This document shows positions 50,812-60,797 of a stretch of 64,000 nt of DNA, one piece after another. The notes beneath the pieces were generated by a model. That model worked only from the letters and a program-made list of their open reading frames with translations. It ran no database searches and was not told the DNA's origin. Each line of letters opens with the position of its first letter. Positions within the stretch are counted from its first letter, which is position 1. This DNA is from Mycobacterium sp. DL (GTDB lineage: Bacteria; Actinomycetota; Actinomycetes; Mycobacteriales; Mycobacteriaceae): NCBI RefSeq assembly GCF_039729195.1, contig NZ_CP155796.1, positions 806,001 through 870,000 of the forward strand. The letters run 5' to 3'. A program made the translations under genes and the position numbers.

Positions 50812-52059
50812 ATGAGTGTTGACGATATCGACGTGCTGGTGATCGGGGCGGGTCTGGCCGGCCTGCGTTGCGCCGCGGTGCTCGCCGCGGCCGGCCGTGA
50901 CGTCAGGGTGTGGGAAGCCGCCGATGACATCGGCGGCCGGATCCGCACCGACGTCATCGACGGCTTCCGCTGCGATCGCGGTTTCCAGGTGCTCAATCCC
51001 GCCTATCCGGAGCTGGAGCGGGCTGTTGATGTCGAGGCCCTGCGGCTGCAGTCCTTCGGGCCCGGGGTGGCGGTGCGTCGGGACCGCGGGTCGACGGTCT
51101 GGGTCCATCCGCTGCGTTCCCCGACCAAAGTCCCGGCGATGCTCACCCGTGGCGGACTGGGCCCGCGCAACGTGGCGGCGGTGGCGCGCTGGGCGGCGCC
51201 GGGCCTGCGGCCCCGTGCTGTGAAGTCGGCCGGCGGTGACACCTCGATGCGTGAGGCGCTGGATGCGGCAGGGGTTCACGGCGAGCTGCGTCGGGTGATC
51301 GATCGCTTCCTGGCAGGCGTGCTTCTCGAGGACTCGGGTGACACCTCCAACGCATTTGTGCTGTTGCTGCTGCGGATGTTCGTCCTCGGCGTGCCGGCGC
51401 TGCCGGCCGAGGGCATGCAGGCGTTGCCGCGCCAGCTGGCCGCCCCCATCGCCGACCGGATCGCTCTGCAACACAACGTCATCGGCATGTCTCGCGAAGG
51501 CAGGGGGTGGCGGGTGAGCGGTGCCGCCGGCTCCGTGCGCGCAGCGCAGGTCGTGATCGCCACCGATCCCGCCACCGCCGCGGAGCTGGGCGGGCTGCCC
51601 GCGCCCCGGATGCGCGGCGTGGTGACGGACTGGTGGGCCACCGACGACGCACCGACCGACCCTCCGATGCTGTGGGTCGACGGCCGCCGCGACGCGACGG
51701 GGCCGGTGCTCAACACCGCCGTCATCAGCGCGGCCGCGCCCACGTACGCGCCTTCGGGTCGGCACCTGATCGCCGCATCGGCGCTACTGGGTCCGGACGG
51801 GAACCCTCCCGATGAGCAGGTGCTGCGCCGGCACGCCGCCGAGATCCTCGGCGCGGACGGAATGCGCTGGACGCGGGTGACCCGGCATGTCGTCCCGGGG
51901 GCACTCCCCGCCCACTCGCCGCCGCTGTCGGTGCGCCGCCCGGTGCATCTCGCCGACGGCCGGTGGGTGTGCGGAGACCACCGCGACACCGCTTCCATCC
52001 AGGGCGCGCTGGTCAGTGGCCGCCGCACCGCCGAAGCGTTGCTGAAGAGCCGCGGGTGA
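50812..52059 (+). CDS. FAD-dependent amine-oxidase-like oxidoreductase
   Basis: A 415-residue flavoprotein with the dinucleotide fold IGAGLAGLRCAAVLAAAG (10-27), the second FAD contact DDIGGRIRTD, and the C-terminal FAD motif VCGDHRDTASIQGALVSG. It resembles protoporphyrinogen/phytoene desaturase-type enzymes; the substrate is unknown. The start at 50812 precedes MSVDDIDVLV. The stop overlaps the menC GTG, tying a non-menaquinone gene to menC translation. Confidence 0.87.
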   Translation: MSVDDIDVLVIGAGLAGLRCAAVLAAAGRDVRVWEAADDIGGRIRTDVIDGFRCDRGFQVLNPAYPELERAVDVEALRLQSFGPGVAVRRDRGSTVWVHPLRSPTKVPAMLTRGGLGPRNVAAVARWAAPGLRPRAVKSAGGDTSMREALDAAGVHGELRRVIDRFLAGVLLEDSGDTSNAFVLLLLRMFVLGVPALPAEGMQALPRQLAAPIADRIALQHNVIGMSREGRGWRVSGAAGSVRAAQVVIATDPATAAELGGLPAPRMRGVVTDWWATDDAPTDPPMLWVDGRRDATGPVLNTAVISAAAPTYAPSGRHLIAASALLGPDGNPPDEQVLRRHAAEILGADGMRWTRVTRHVVPGALPAHSPPLSVRRPVHLADGRWVCGDHRDTASIQGALVSGRRTAEALLKSRG

Positions 52060-53027
52060 CCGACGCCACGACGGTGGAGTTGTCCGATGTCCTCGACCGG
52101 TTGCACGTGGTGGCGTTGCCGATGCGGGTGCGCTTCCGCGGTATCACCACCCGCGAGGTGGCGCTGATCGACGGCCCCGCAGGCTGGGGCGAGTTCGGAG
52201 CGTTCCTCGAATACGAACCGGCCGAGGCCGCGCACTGGCTGGCCGCCGGGATCGAAGCGGCCTACCGGCCGCTGCCGCAGACCCGCCGTGACCGCATCCC
52301 GATCAACGCGACCGTGCCCGCCGTTCCTGCCGGGGACGTCGCCGGGGTGCTGGCCCGGTTCCCCGGCGCGGGCACCGCGAAGGTGAAGGTCGCCGAACCC
52401 GGGCAGACACTGGCCGAGGACGTGGCCCGGGTCAACGCCGTGCGCGCCGTGGTGCCTGCGGTGCGTGTCGACGCCAACGGCGGCTGGAGTGTCGAGGAGG
52501 CGGTCACCGCCGCCGGGGCGCTGACCGCCGACGGCGCGCTGGAGTACCTCGAACAACCCTGCGCAACCGTGCCCGAACTCGCCGAGGTCCGTCGCCGCGT
52601 CGACGTCCCGATCGCTGCCGACGAGAGCATCCGCAAAGCCGACGACCCGCTGCTGGTGGTGCGATCCGGTGCCGCTGACGTCGCGGTGCTCAAGGTCGCG
52701 CCGCTGGGCGGGGTGTACACGATGCTGAGCATCGCCGGGCAGATCGACATCCCGATCGTGGTCTCCAGCGCCCTGGACTCCGCCGTCGGCATCGGCGCCG
52801 GGCTGATCGCTGCGGGGTGCCTGCCCGACCTGCCGTATGCGTGCGGCCTGGGCACCGGCGGGTTGTTCGTCGAGGACGTCGCCGGGCCGGTCACGCCGGT
52901 GGACGGGTATCTGCCTGCGGCGACGGTGACGCCCGACCCGGCCCGCCTCGCCGCGCTCGCGGCTCCGCCCGATCGCAGGCAGTGGTGGATCGACCGCGTC
53001 AGGGCCTGCTTCCCGCTGTTGTCCTGA
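52056..53027 (+). CDS. menC: o-Succinylbenzoate synthase MenC
   Basis: Enolase-superfamily enzyme that dehydrates SHCHC to o-succinylbenzoate. The 323-residue protein has the Lys pair in AKVKVAE, metal ligands Asp (VDANGGW), Glu (YLEQP) and Asp (AADESI), and the second catalytic Lys in VLKVAPLGG. Divergent MenC like this is typical of actinobacteria. The GTG at 52056 overlaps the FAD oxidoreductase stop. menD lies 2.6 kb downstream, separated by two DJ-1-family genes and bpoC. Confidence 0.95.
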   Translation: MTDATTVELSDVLDRLHVVALPMRVRFRGITTREVALIDGPAGWGEFGAFLEYEPAEAAHWLAAGIEAAYRPLPQTRRDRIPINATVPAVPAGDVAGVLARFPGAGTAKVKVAEPGQTLAEDVARVNAVRAVVPAVRVDANGGWSVEEAVTAAGALTADGALEYLEQPCATVPELAEVRRRVDVPIAADESIRKADDPLLVVRSGAADVAVLKVAPLGGVYTMLSIAGQIDIPIVVSSALDSAVGIGAGLIAAGCLPDLPYACGLGTGGLFVEDVAGPVTPVDGYLPAATVTPDPARLAALAAPPDRRQWWIDRVRACFPLLS

Positions 53028-53080
53028 TCTGTGGGATCCATGGCCTAGACGCCATCGGTGCAACGGCGAACACTGAGTCC

Positions 53081-54046
53081 ATGCCCCGCACCGTGCTGAT
53101 CCTCGGCTTCGAGGGAGTACAGGCACTCGACATGGTGGGCCCGTTCGAGGTGTTCACCGGGGCGTCGATGTACGTCACCACCCACGGCGCGGGCGACGGT
53201 TATGCCGTCCGCGTGGTCTCGGTCGACGGCACTGCGGTCAGCACCGGCACCGGGCTCACACTGGTCGCCGATCCACTGCCCGAGCCCGGCGAGCCCGTCG
53301 ACACGGTGGTGCTCCCCGGCGGGTTCGGCACGGATATGGCGCGCCGCGATCCGGTGTTGATCGATTGGATCGCCACGACGGCCGCGCACGCCCGCCGGGT
53401 GGTGAGCGTCTGCACCGGAGCGGTCCTGGCCGCCCAAGCCGGCCTGCTCGACGGCTGCGTGGCGACCACACACTGGGCCTTCGCTCCTCACATGGCTGCC
53501 GAATTCCCCTCTGTCACAGTCGATCCCGACCCGATTTTTGTCCGAAGCTCGCAGAAGGTCTGGACCGCTGCGGGCGTGACCGCCGGCATCGACCTTGCCT
53601 TGTCGCTGGTCGAGGACGACTACGGCACCGAGGCCGCGCAGACCGTCGCGCGCTACCTGGTCATGTATCTGCGACGGCCGGGCGGGCAGACGCAGTTCGC
53701 AGCACCGGTCTGGATGCCGCGTGCCCGGCGGACGCCGATCCGCGATGTCCAGGAAGCGATCGAGTCCGAACCCGGCGGCGCGCACAGTGTCGCCGAATTG
53801 GCGAGTCGCGCGTCGATGAGTCCGCGGCACTTCACCCGGGTGTTCACCGACGAGGTCGGCGAGGCCCCCGGGGCCTACGTCGAACGGATCCGCACCGAAG
53901 CGGCCCGTCGCCAGCTCGAGGAGAGCGACGACACCGTGACGGTGATCGCCGCGCGTTGCGGCTTCGGCTCGGCGGAGACGTTGCGCCGCAACTTCGTTCG
54001 ACGCCTCGGCATCTCGCCGGACCAGTACCGCAAGACATTCGCCTGA
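53081..54046 (+). CDS. GlxA-type regulator: DJ-1/PfpI domain plus AraC HTH
   Basis: A 321-residue protein with an N-terminal DJ-1/PfpI domain (LPGGFG and the nucleophile-elbow VSVCTGAVLAAQAGLLDG) and a C-terminal AraC HTH pair (about 225-320: VAELASRASMSPRHFTRVF, then RCGFGSAETLRRNF). GlxA-like proteins regulate nitrogen or quaternary-amine metabolism. It starts 53 nt after menC. The adjacent stand-alone DJ-1 protein is the probable partner or target. Confidence 0.9.
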   Translation: MPRTVLILGFEGVQALDMVGPFEVFTGASMYVTTHGAGDGYAVRVVSVDGTAVSTGTGLTLVADPLPEPGEPVDTVVLPGGFGTDMARRDPVLIDWIATTAAHARRVVSVCTGAVLAAQAGLLDGCVATTHWAFAPHMAAEFPSVTVDPDPIFVRSSQKVWTAAGVTAGIDLALSLVEDDYGTEAAQTVARYLVMYLRRPGGQTQFAAPVWMPRARRTPIRDVQEAIESEPGGAHSVAELASRASMSPRHFTRVFTDEVGEAPGAYVERIRTEAARRQLEESDDTVTVIAARCGFGSAETLRRNFVRRLGISPDQYRKTFA

Positions 54047-54065
54047 TACGAGAAGGAGATCGACC

Positions 54066-54800
54066 ATGCAGGTCGCGATCATGCTGTACCCGGGTTATAC
54101 CGCGCTGGACTTCATAGGTCCCTACGAGAGCCTGCGCTGGCTGCCCGACACCGAGGTCCGCTTCGTCTGGCACGAGCCAGGTCCGATCGCCGCGGACTCG
54201 GCGGTGCTGCTCATCGGCGCCACGCATTCCTTCGACGAAACGCACTCTCCCGACATCGTTCTGATCCCCGGCGGGTTCGCCACGATGGAACACGCCCGCG
54301 ACGAGAAGGTGCTCGACTGGGTGCGGCGCGCTCATCAGACGTCGACGTGGACGACGTCGGTGTGCTCGGGATCGGTGATCCTCGCCGCAGCAGGGCTGCT
54401 GGACGGCAAGCGGGCCACCTCGCACTGGGCGGCGTTGCCGGTGCTGCGCACCTTCGGCGCACAACCCGTCGGCGATGAGCGGATCGTGCCCGCCGGCGAC
54501 AAGATCGTCACCTGCGCGGGCGTGTCGGCCGGCATCGACCTCGGGCTGTGGCTGGCGGGCCGCATCGGTGGTGAGGCCAAGGCCAAGGCCATCCAGCTGT
54601 CGATGGAGTACGACCCGCAGCCGCCGTTCGACTCAGGGCACATGTCCAAGGCGTCGGCGAGCACCAAAGCGCTGGCCACCGCGATGATGGGCAGGGAGAT
54701 GGCCAAACCCGCCGCGCTGGCCGCCAGCACCGGCCTGCTGTGGGACGCCGCCGTTCGCGCCGTGCGGTCGCGGCGTGACAAGCGACCCGCCCCCCGCTGA
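54066..54800 (+). CDS. DJ-1/PfpI family protein
   Basis: A 244-residue protein with the elbow Cys100 in TSVCSGSVILAAAG and Glu near 21 (GPYESL) as expected for the DJ-1 active site; the group includes isonitrile hydratases and glyoxalase III-like enzymes. AGAAGGAGAT precedes the ATG, an unusually strong ribosome site here. It is 19 nt downstream of the GlxA-type regulator. The C-terminal 50 residues (ASASTKALATAMMGREMAKP) exceed the core fold. Confidence 0.87.
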   Translation: MQVAIMLYPGYTALDFIGPYESLRWLPDTEVRFVWHEPGPIAADSAVLLIGATHSFDETHSPDIVLIPGGFATMEHARDEKVLDWVRRAHQTSTWTTSVCSGSVILAAAGLLDGKRATSHWAALPVLRTFGAQPVGDERIVPAGDKIVTCAGVSAGIDLGLWLAGRIGGEAKAKAIQLSMEYDPQPPFDSGHMSKASASTKALATAMMGREMAKPAALAASTGLLWDAAVRAVRSRRDKRPAPR

Positions 54801-54880
54801 GGCTGCGCTGACGGCGGAGTTTTCCGGCGATTCACCACCCCTGGTGCAGTCTCGACGGGAATCGAAGTACCGTCGTCGGG

Positions 54881-55663
54881 GTGAATTTGGCTTACGACGA
54901 TCGCGGCTCCGGCGAACCGGTGGTGTTCATCGCAGGCCGTGGGGGTGCCGGACGCACCTGGCACCTGCACCAGGTACCGGTGTTCACCCGCTCCGGTTAC
55001 CGCTGTGTGACCTTCGACAACCGCGGCATCGGCGCCACCGAGAACGCCGAGGGCTTCACGACCGAAACCATGGTCGGTGACGTCGCCGACCTCATCGAGG
55101 AACTCGGGCTGGCCCCCGCCCGCCTGGTCGGACTCTCCATGGGCTCCTACATCGCCCAGGAACTGATGGTGGCCCGCCCCGAGCTGGTCCGCTCGGCAGT
55201 GCTGATGGCCACCCGCGGCCGCCACGACCGCACCCGCGACTTCTTCTTCACCGGTGAACTGGCCCTGGCCGAGTCCGGCCTGCAGTTGCCGGTCGAGTTC
55301 GAAGCGAAAGTGCGCCTGCTGGAGAGCTTTTCGCCGAAGACGTTGAACGACGACAACGTGGTGCGGGACTGGATCGAGATGTTCACGATGTGGCCGCAGA
55401 AGCCGACACCGGGCATGAAGACACAGCTGTCGATCGGCCCGAACGGCAGCAGGCTGAGCGCCTACCAGAACGTCACCACGCCGACGTTGGTCATCGGTTT
55501 CGCCGACGACGTCGTGCTGCCGTCCTATCTCGGCCGCGAGGTCGCCAATGCGATGCCCAACGGGCAGTTCCTGGAGATCCCCGGCACCGGTCACCTCGGC
55601 TTCATCGAGAAGCCCGAGGTCGTCAACACCGCGATCCTGAATTTCTTCGCCGATAGTCTGTAG
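54881..55663 (+). CDS. bpoC: Alpha/beta hydrolase BpoC (possible MenH-type enzyme)
   Basis: A 260-residue serine hydrolase with nucleophile Ser86 in GLSMGS, a late acid in FADDVVLPS and His in GTGHLGF. It matches Rv0554, annotated as a bromoperoxidase but lying between menC and menD, the place where MenH (SHCHC synthase) might be expected; that role is inferred from position only. The Arg pattern typical of MenH is not certain. Its TAG overlaps the menD start region (TAGTGATG). Confidence 0.88.
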   Translation: MNLAYDDRGSGEPVVFIAGRGGAGRTWHLHQVPVFTRSGYRCVTFDNRGIGATENAEGFTTETMVGDVADLIEELGLAPARLVGLSMGSYIAQELMVARPELVRSAVLMATRGRHDRTRDFFFTGELALAESGLQLPVEFEAKVRLLESFSPKTLNDDNVVRDWIEMFTMWPQKPTPGMKTQLSIGPNGSRLSAYQNVTTPTLVIGFADDVVLPSYLGREVANAMPNGQFLEIPGTGHLGFIEKPEVVNTAILNFFADSL

Positions 55664-55665
55664 TG

Positions 55666-57357
55666 ATGAACCCTTCGACGGCGCAGGCCCGCGTGGTCGT
55701 CGACGAACTGATCCGCGGCGGGGTCCGCGACGTGGTGCTGTGCCCGGGCTCGCGCAACGCTCCGCTGGCGTTCGCGCTGCATGACGCCGACCGTGCCGGT
55801 CGGCTCCGCCTGCACGTCCGCATCGACGAGCGCACCGCGGGCTTCCTGGCGATCGGTCTGGCGCTCGCCGAGCGGGCGCCGGTGTGCATCGCCATGACGT
55901 CGGGCACCGCGGTGGCCAACCTGGGTCCGGCGGTGGTGGAGGCCAACTACGCCCGCGTTCCGCTGATCGTGCTGTCGGCCAACCGGCCCTACGAACTGCT
56001 GGGCACCGGCGCCAACCAGACCTTCGAGCAGCTCGGCTATTTCGCCACCCAGGTGCGCGCCAACGTCAGTCTCGGGCTGGCCCCCGATCTGCGCGGGGCT
56101 CCCGGCGAATTCGATTCCCTCAACGCGCAGTGGCGCTCGGCGACCTGCCGGGTTCTGGTGGCCGCCAAGGGTTCCCGGTCGGCCAACGCCGGACCGGTGC
56201 AGTTCGACATCCCGCTGCGCGAGCCGCTGGTGCCCGGGGTCGGTGAAGACGGAGCGCCGGGCCTGGCGTATGCCCCTGAGGGCCGTCCCGACGGCAAGCC
56301 GTGGACCTTCACCCCGCCCGTGACGTTCGACCAGCCGCTGGACATCGACATCACCCCCGACACGGTGGTCATCGCCGGTCACGGCGCAGGCGTTCACCCG
56401 AACCTGGCGCATCTGCCCACCGTCGCCGAGCCCACCGCGCCGGCCGCGGAGAACCCGTTGCATCCGTTCGCGCTGCCGCTGCTGCACCCCAAGCAGGTCA
56501 TCATGCTGGGCCGGCCGACCCTGCACCGCCCGGTGTCCACGCTGCTGGCCGACCCCGCGGTGCCCGTCTTCGCGCTGACCACCGGCCCGCGGTGGCCCGA
56601 TGTGTCGGGGAACTCGCAGGCCACGGGCACCCGTGCGGTCACCTCCGGTGCGCCGTCGGCGGACTGGCTGCGCCGCTGTGCCGAGGCGAACAGCCACGCC
56701 GTCACCGCGGTCCGCGATCAGCTCGCGTCGCATCCGCTGACCACCGGACTGCACGTCGCCGCGGCCGTCGCCGATGCGCTACGACCCGGCGATCAGCTGG
56801 TCCTGGGCGCATCGAACCCGGTCCGCGACATCGCGCTGGTGGGCTTCGATGCGACCGGCGTCAAGGTGCGGTCCAACCGCGGGGTGGCGGGCATCGACGG
56901 AACGGTGTCGACGGCGATCGGGGCGGCTTTGGCCTTTGAACGAGCGGAGGCCTTTGAACGAGCGGGGGCCTCCGAGAGCACCGGCGGCCGGACCATCGCG
57001 CTGCTCGGTGACCTGACGTTCGTGCACGACAGTTCGGGTCTGTTGATCGGGCCCACCGAGCCGACACCGAAGAACCTGACGATCGTGGTGTCCAACGACA
57101 ACGGCGGCGGCATCTTCGAGTTGCTCGAGCAGGGCGACACCCGGTACTCCGACGTGTCCTCGCGCGTCTTCGGCACCCCGCACGACGTCGACGTCGGTGC
57201 GCTCTGCCGCGCCTACCACGTCGAAAGCCGGCAGATCGAGGTCGCCGACCTGGCCGATTGCCTGGGCGAGCCGTTCGACGGCATGCGGGTCCTGGAGGTG
57301 AAGGCCGACAGGTCGTCGCTGCGGGCGCTGCACGCATCGATCAAGGCCACTCTGTGA
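55666..57357 (+). CDS. menD: SEPHCHC synthase MenD
   Basis: Thiamine-diphosphate enzyme that joins isochorismate and 2-oxoglutarate, the first committed menaquinone step. The 563-residue protein (ATG at 55666; a GTG three nt earlier is also possible) closely matches mycobacterial Men[19 protein letters not shown] at the start, catalytic Glu region [18 protein letters not shown] and the ThDP metal motif GDLTF...[12 protein letters not shown]. Within [17 protein letters not shown] (about 420-436) lies an 18-bp tandem duplication at a site that varies in this family. Confidence 0.96.
   Translation: MNPSTAQARVVVDELIRGGVRDVVLCPGSRNAPLAFALHDADRAGRLRLHVRIDERTAGFLAIGLALAERAPVCIAMTSGTAVANLGPAVVEANYARVPLIVLSANRPYELLGTGANQTFEQLGYFATQVRANVSLGLAPDLRGAPGEFDSLNAQWRSATCRVLVAAKGSRSANAGPVQFDIPLREPLVPGVGEDGAPGLAYAPEGRPDGKPWTFTPPVTFDQPLDIDITPDTVVIAGHGAGVHPNLAHLPTVAEPTAPAAENPLHPFALPLLHPKQVIMLGRPTLHRPVSTLLADPAVPVFALTTGPRWPDVSGNSQATGTRAVTSGAPSADWLRRCAEANSHAVTAVRDQLASHPLTTGLHVAAAVADALRPGDQLVLGASNPVRDIALVGFDATGVKVRSNRGVAGIDGTVSTAIGAALAFERAEAFERAGASESTGGRTIALLGDLTFVHDSSGLLIGPTEPTPKNLTIVVSNDNGGGIFELLEQGDTRYSDVSSRVFGTPHDVDVGALCRAYHVESRQIEVADLADCLGEPFDGMRVLEVKADRSSLRALHASIKATL
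56931..56966 (+). repeat. Tandem 18-bp duplication inside menD
   Basis: GGCCTTTGAACGAGCGGA (56931-56948) is followed directly by the same 18 bp with one change (56949-56966). It inserts AFERAE twice, in frame, before the LLGDLTF ThDP motif. M. tuberculosis MenD also has extra residues here, but different ones, so the loop tolerates insertion. Confidence 0.85.
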
Positions 57358-57869
57358 ATGGTGTGCGTGACCGCCTGAAAGCGTTGTGGCGCCTCATCGT
57401 TCCGCACCTCTCGGGTGAGCCCGGCGAGACTCCCGGCGGCCGGATCGTGCGGCGGATCCGGATCGGAATCGTGGTGGTGGCGTGCCTGGTGACATTGCAG
57501 TCGGTGCTGCTGGTGCTGGGTGCCTGGCGCAACGACCAGCAGATCGAACGTCATCTCGGGGTTGCCGAGGCCAGTGTCCTCGACGCGGGTCCGCGGCGCT
57601 CGACCATCGAATTCGTCACTTCGGACAGGGTCACCTACCGACCCGAGCTGGGCGTGCTGTATCCGTCGGAGCTCGAGCCCGGCATGCGCATCTACGTCGA
57701 GTACGACGTCAACAATCCCGATCTGGTGCGGGTCCGGGATCGCAACGCTGCGCTGGCGATCGTTCCCGCGGGATCGATCGCGGTTGTCGGATGGGTGATC
57801 GCCGGGGCCGCGCTCGGGGTGACCGCTGTGGTCGAGCGGCGCCTCGACGGTCGCGAGCTGGTGGCCTGA
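57354..57869 (+). CDS. Two-helix membrane protein (Rv0556-like, DUF3592-like)
   Basis: A 171-residue protein with membrane helices at about 38-58 and 141-161 enclosing an extracytoplasmic domain with [18 protein letters not shown], a beta-rich fold. The GTG at 57354 overlaps the menD stop (GTGA), so it is expressed with menD. Similar length and place to Rv0556. Function unknown. Confidence 0.85.
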   Translation: MNGVRDRLKALWRLIVPHLSGEPGETPGGRIVRRIRIGIVVVACLVTLQSVLLVLGAWRNDQQIERHLGVAEASVLDAGPRRSTIEFVTSDRVTYRPELGVLYPSELEPGMRIYVEYDVNNPDLVRVRDRNAALAIVPAGSIAVVGWVIAGAALGVTAVVERRLDGRELVA

Positions 57870-57870
57870 C

Positions 57871-58560
57871 TCAGGATTGGACGAGGTTGTCCAGCCAGTC
57901 GTCGTCGTAGATGTCGAGCTTCTCGCCGGCTTCCAGATCGAACACCGTCGGCGTGCCGGTCTGCACGGGGTCGATGTCGAACAGGAATCCGAAGTTGGCA
58001 TCTTCCATCTCGGCGATGTCGACGGCTTCCTCGTCGCGCGCGACGGTGTTCGCGATGGGATCGGGCATGCCTGCGCCGGACGCCATGTCGCGCAGTTCGT
58101 CCGGGGTGAACGCAGGCCCGCCGGCGTCCTGATTGACCCAGAGTTCCTCGACGAAGCGCTGGAACTGTGAACCGCTGGGACCGACGCCGGACACCGGCGT
58201 CTGCGCGGCCAGGAACAGCGCGTTGGCGACCGTGGAGGAGTACCCGTCGTAGTCGTCGTCCATGAAGGTCAACGGCCGGTAGGTGATCTGCAGGCTGCCG
58301 ACGTTGACGTGGTAGTGCAGCGCGTCACCGAAATCGCGCTGCAGGTCGCTGCAGTGGCGGCACTGCGGTTCGGTGAAGATCTCGATCCGCGCGGGTGCGT
58401 CGTCGTAGCCCGCGACGATCCCGTACCCGTCCACGGACAGGGCCAGCGGCGCGCTGGTGGAGTCCCGTTGGGCGGTGCCGCTGATCTGTTGTGAACAGCC
58501 GACCATCGCGAGCAGCACGGACAGGGTTCCGATGGCCTGCGCTGCTCTGAAAATCCGCAT
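57871..58560 (-). CDS. DsbA-like thioredoxin-fold lipoprotein
   Basis: A 229-residue exported protein: a signal peptide with a lipobox-like LLAMVGC gives lipidated Cys22, and a thioredoxin fold with active site CRHC (Cys67, Cys70) follows. The FDIDPVQTGTPTVFDL segment supplies the cis-Pro (GTPT). It is probably a disulfide oxidoreductase or isomerase at the outer face of the membrane. The ATG at 58560 is chosen because the upstream frame lacks a signal peptide. It is convergent with the Rv0556-like gene (1-nt gap). Confidence 0.88.
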   Translation of the reverse strand: MRIFRAAQAIGTLSVLLAMVGCSQQISGTAQRDSTSAPLALSVDGYGIVAGYDDAPARIEIFTEPQCRHCSDLQRDFGDALHYHVNVGSLQITYRPLTFMDDDYDGYSSTVANALFLAAQTPVSGVGPSGSQFQRFVEELWVNQDAGGPAFTPDELRDMASGAGMPDPIANTVARDEEAVDIAEMEDANFGFLFDIDPVQTGTPTVFDLEAGEKLDIYDDDWLDNLVQS

Positions 58561-58650
58561 GCCGAGAGAGTAACGTCCGTCACCCGGCAATTCGTATGAC
58601 ATATCCCTGGTGGCAACCTCGTCGACAGGTGGTGATGTCACTGTCGCGGG

Positions 58651-59778
58651 GTGCGGGTAGCGATCGTCGCAGAGTCATTCCTCCCGAACGTCAACGGCGT
58701 CACCAACTCCGTGCTTCGGGTGATCGAGCATCTGCGCCGCACCGGGCACGAGGTGTTGGTGATCGCCCCGGATACGCCACGCGGGCAACCGGCCGCTGAC
58801 AAGGTCTACGAGGGAATCCGGGTGCACCGGGTGCCGTCCAAGATGTTCCCGAAGGTGACCTCGCTGCCGCTGGGTGTGCCCCGGCCGCGGATGGTCGGTG
58901 TGCTGCGCGGCTTCGACCCCGACGTGGTCCACCTCGCATCGCCCGCGCTGCTCGGCTACGGCGGTCTGCATGCCGCTCGTCACCTGGGGATTCCGACGGT
59001 GGCGGTGTTCCAGACCGACATCGCGGGCTTCGCGCAGAGCTACGGCGTCGGGGTGGCCTCGCGCGCGGCGTGGGCCTGGAACCGGCACCTGCACAAGCGT
59101 GCCGACCGCACCTTGGCGCCCTCCACCTCGGCGATGGAAGATCTTGCCGCCCATGGCATCCCGCGGGTGCACAAGTGGGCCCGCGGGGTGGACGTGACCG
59201 GGTTCGCGCCCTCTGCGCGTGATGACCGGCTGCGACGGTCCTGGTCGCCGGACGGCAAGCCGATCATCGGGTTCGTCGGGCGACTGGCCCCGGAGAAGCA
59301 CGTCGAGCGGTTGGCTGCGATCGCCCACCGCGACGACCTGCAGATCGTCGTCGTCGGCGACGGGGTCGACCGTCGGAAACTCGAATCATCGCTTCCCGGA
59401 GCAGTTTTCACCGGATCTCTCTACGGCGGTGAACTGTCGAGCGCGTATGCCAGCATGGACGTCTTCGTCCACCCCGGCGAGCACGAGACGTTCTGCCAGG
59501 CGGTGCAGGAGGCGATGGCTTCGGGCCTTCCGGTGATCGCCCCCGATGCCGGCGGTCCGAGGGATCTGGTCGCGCCCTACCGCACCGGCCTGTTGCTGCC
59601 TGTCGACGAGTTCGAGCACAAACTGGCGGAATCGGTGGATCACCTGGTGGCCGAACGGCGTCGCTATTCGGTGGCGGCCCGGCGCAGCGTGCTCGGCCGG
59701 ACCTGGCCGGTGATCTGCGACCAACTGCTCGGGCACTACGAGGAAGTGGTGGGAACCCGGGCTTCGAAGGTCGCCTGA
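58651..59778 (+). CDS. mgtA: GDP-mannose-dependent alpha-mannosyltransferase MgtA
   Basis: A GT4 (GT-B) glycosyltransferase of 375 residues, matching Rv0557, which mannosylates glucuronosyl diacylglycerol in the glycolipid precursor pathway. Marks: the glycine loop [17 protein letters not shown] near 12-28, [14 protein letters not shown], and EX7E in [15 protein letters not shown]. It starts at the GTG at 58651 (upstream GGGGTGCG), 91 nt from the divergent DsbA-like gene. It is the next gene after the menD block in the conserved order. Confidence 0.92.
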   Translation: MRVAIVAESFLPNVNGVTNSVLRVIEHLRRTGHEVLVIAPDTPRGQPAADKVYEGIRVHRVPSKMFPKVTSLPLGVPRPRMVGVLRGFDPDVVHLASPALLGYGGLHAARHLGIPTVAVFQTDIAGFAQSYGVGVASRAAWAWNRHLHKRADRTLAPSTSAMEDLAAHGIPRVHKWARGVDVTGFAPSARDDRLRRSWSPDGKPIIGFVGRLAPEKHVERLAAIAHRDDLQIVVVGDGVDRRKLESSLPGAVFTGSLYGGELSSAYASMDVFVHPGEHETFCQAVQEAMASGLPVIAPDAGGPRDLVAPYRTGLLLPVDEFEHKLAESVDHLVAERRRYSVAARRSVLGRTWPVICDQLLGHYEEVVGTRASKVA

Positions 59779-59902
59779 GCTGGACCTCCTTCCGGTGGTT
59801 GCGTCCGCGCGATCGACTTCGGTATGACGGAACTACGGGGCGGCGACCACGTCGCCGCTTCCAGCCACGGATTCGGTCGCGACGACAGAGGAGGTGCGGA
59901 CG

Positions 59903-60400
59903 ATGTGGAACGCTGCCCTGACGCACGCTCTGACGGAGCCGACGAGGAAACTCGCTGAGGCAGCGCTGCATTCGCGTCGCTTCGCGCGAGCACCCATCTC
60001 GCTGTACCGGGCCGGTCTGGGCTTTGTGTTCGGATCCCGGATGCTGATGCTCGAACACGTGGGTCGACGCACCGGCGCCAAAAGGTACGTGGTCCTCGAG
60101 GTCATCGATCACCCCGACCCGAATACCTACGTCGTTCCCTCAGGTTTCGGCGAACGCTCACAGTGGTTCCAGAATGTGATGGCCAAACCGGAGGTCAAGG
60201 TGTCGGTGGCGCGGCGGCGCAGCGTCGCAGGCACCGCCCGTCGGCTCTCCACGGATGAGGCCGACGCGGCGCTGCAGCGCTACATCGGTCGGCATCCGCG
60301 GGCGTGGAGTTCGCTCAAAGAGGTGGTCCAGCGCACCCTGGGCGGTCGGGTGGACCCGCCGGACACCGATCTGCCGATGGTCGAGTTGCGCTGCCGATGA
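59903..60400 (+). CDS. Deazaflavin (F420)-dependent nitroreductase family protein
   Basis: A 165-residue DUF385/Ddn-like protein: LEHVGRRTGAKRYVVLEV and VPSGFGERSQWFQNVMAKPEVKV are the family core segments. GAGGAGG precedes the ATG at 59903; a GTG at 59894 overlaps that site and is rejected. Relatives reduce menaquinone or nitroimidazoles with F420H2. Its stop overlaps the lipoprotein ATG (ATGA). It is the second such protein in the window (see 31178). Confidence 0.87.
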   Translation: MWNAALTHALTEPTRKLAEAALHSRRFARAPISLYRAGLGFVFGSRMLMLEHVGRRTGAKRYVVLEVIDHPDPNTYVVPSGFGERSQWFQNVMAKPEVKVSVARRRSVAGTARRLSTDEADAALQRYIGRHPRAWSSLKEVVQRTLGGRVDPPDTDLPMVELRCR

Positions 60401-60789
60401 GACAGCTCAGCCGCCTGATTGCCGTCCTCGGCGCGGTGTGCTGCACCGCGTGCTCGACGCCGGCGTCGGTCACGGAGGTCACCCACCATCCGCCGCCGGG
60501 GTGGGCACCCTCGGCGGCCGCCGTCGTCGACCGCCTCGAGAACGACGGGAAGGTGGTGCTGCATCCGATGGACACCACCAGCACCGACTGTGCCGGAGCG
60601 GGTTGTGAGCAGGTGATCACCACCGACCGTTTCCGGATCATGTCCTTTTCGACCACCGGCAACGCGCAGATCTACGCCGCAGACCGTGGTCTGAGGCAGG
60701 TGGAAACACTGGTGGTGGACTTCTCGCCGACAGTTGCCGAACCGGCCCGTGACCGGCTGTGGTCACAGATCTCGCAGCTGGTGGGCTGA
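60397..60789 (+). CDS. Small lipoprotein
   Basis: A 130-residue precursor with an N-terminal signal (MRQLSRLIAVLGAVCCTACS) and a probable lipidated Cys19 (CTAC). The mature part has two Cys (DCAGAGC) and an alpha/beta composition. ATGA overlap with the upstream F420-type gene indicates co-translation. No homologous function recognised; the C-terminus converges with the SDR gene after an 8-nt gap. Confidence 0.78.
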   Translation: MRQLSRLIAVLGAVCCTACSTPASVTEVTHHPPPGWAPSAAAVVDRLENDGKVVLHPMDTTSTDCAGAGCEQVITTDRFRIMSFSTTGNAQIYAADRGLRQVETLVVDFSPTVAEPARDRLWSQISQLVG

Positions 60790-60797
60790 CGCGTCTG

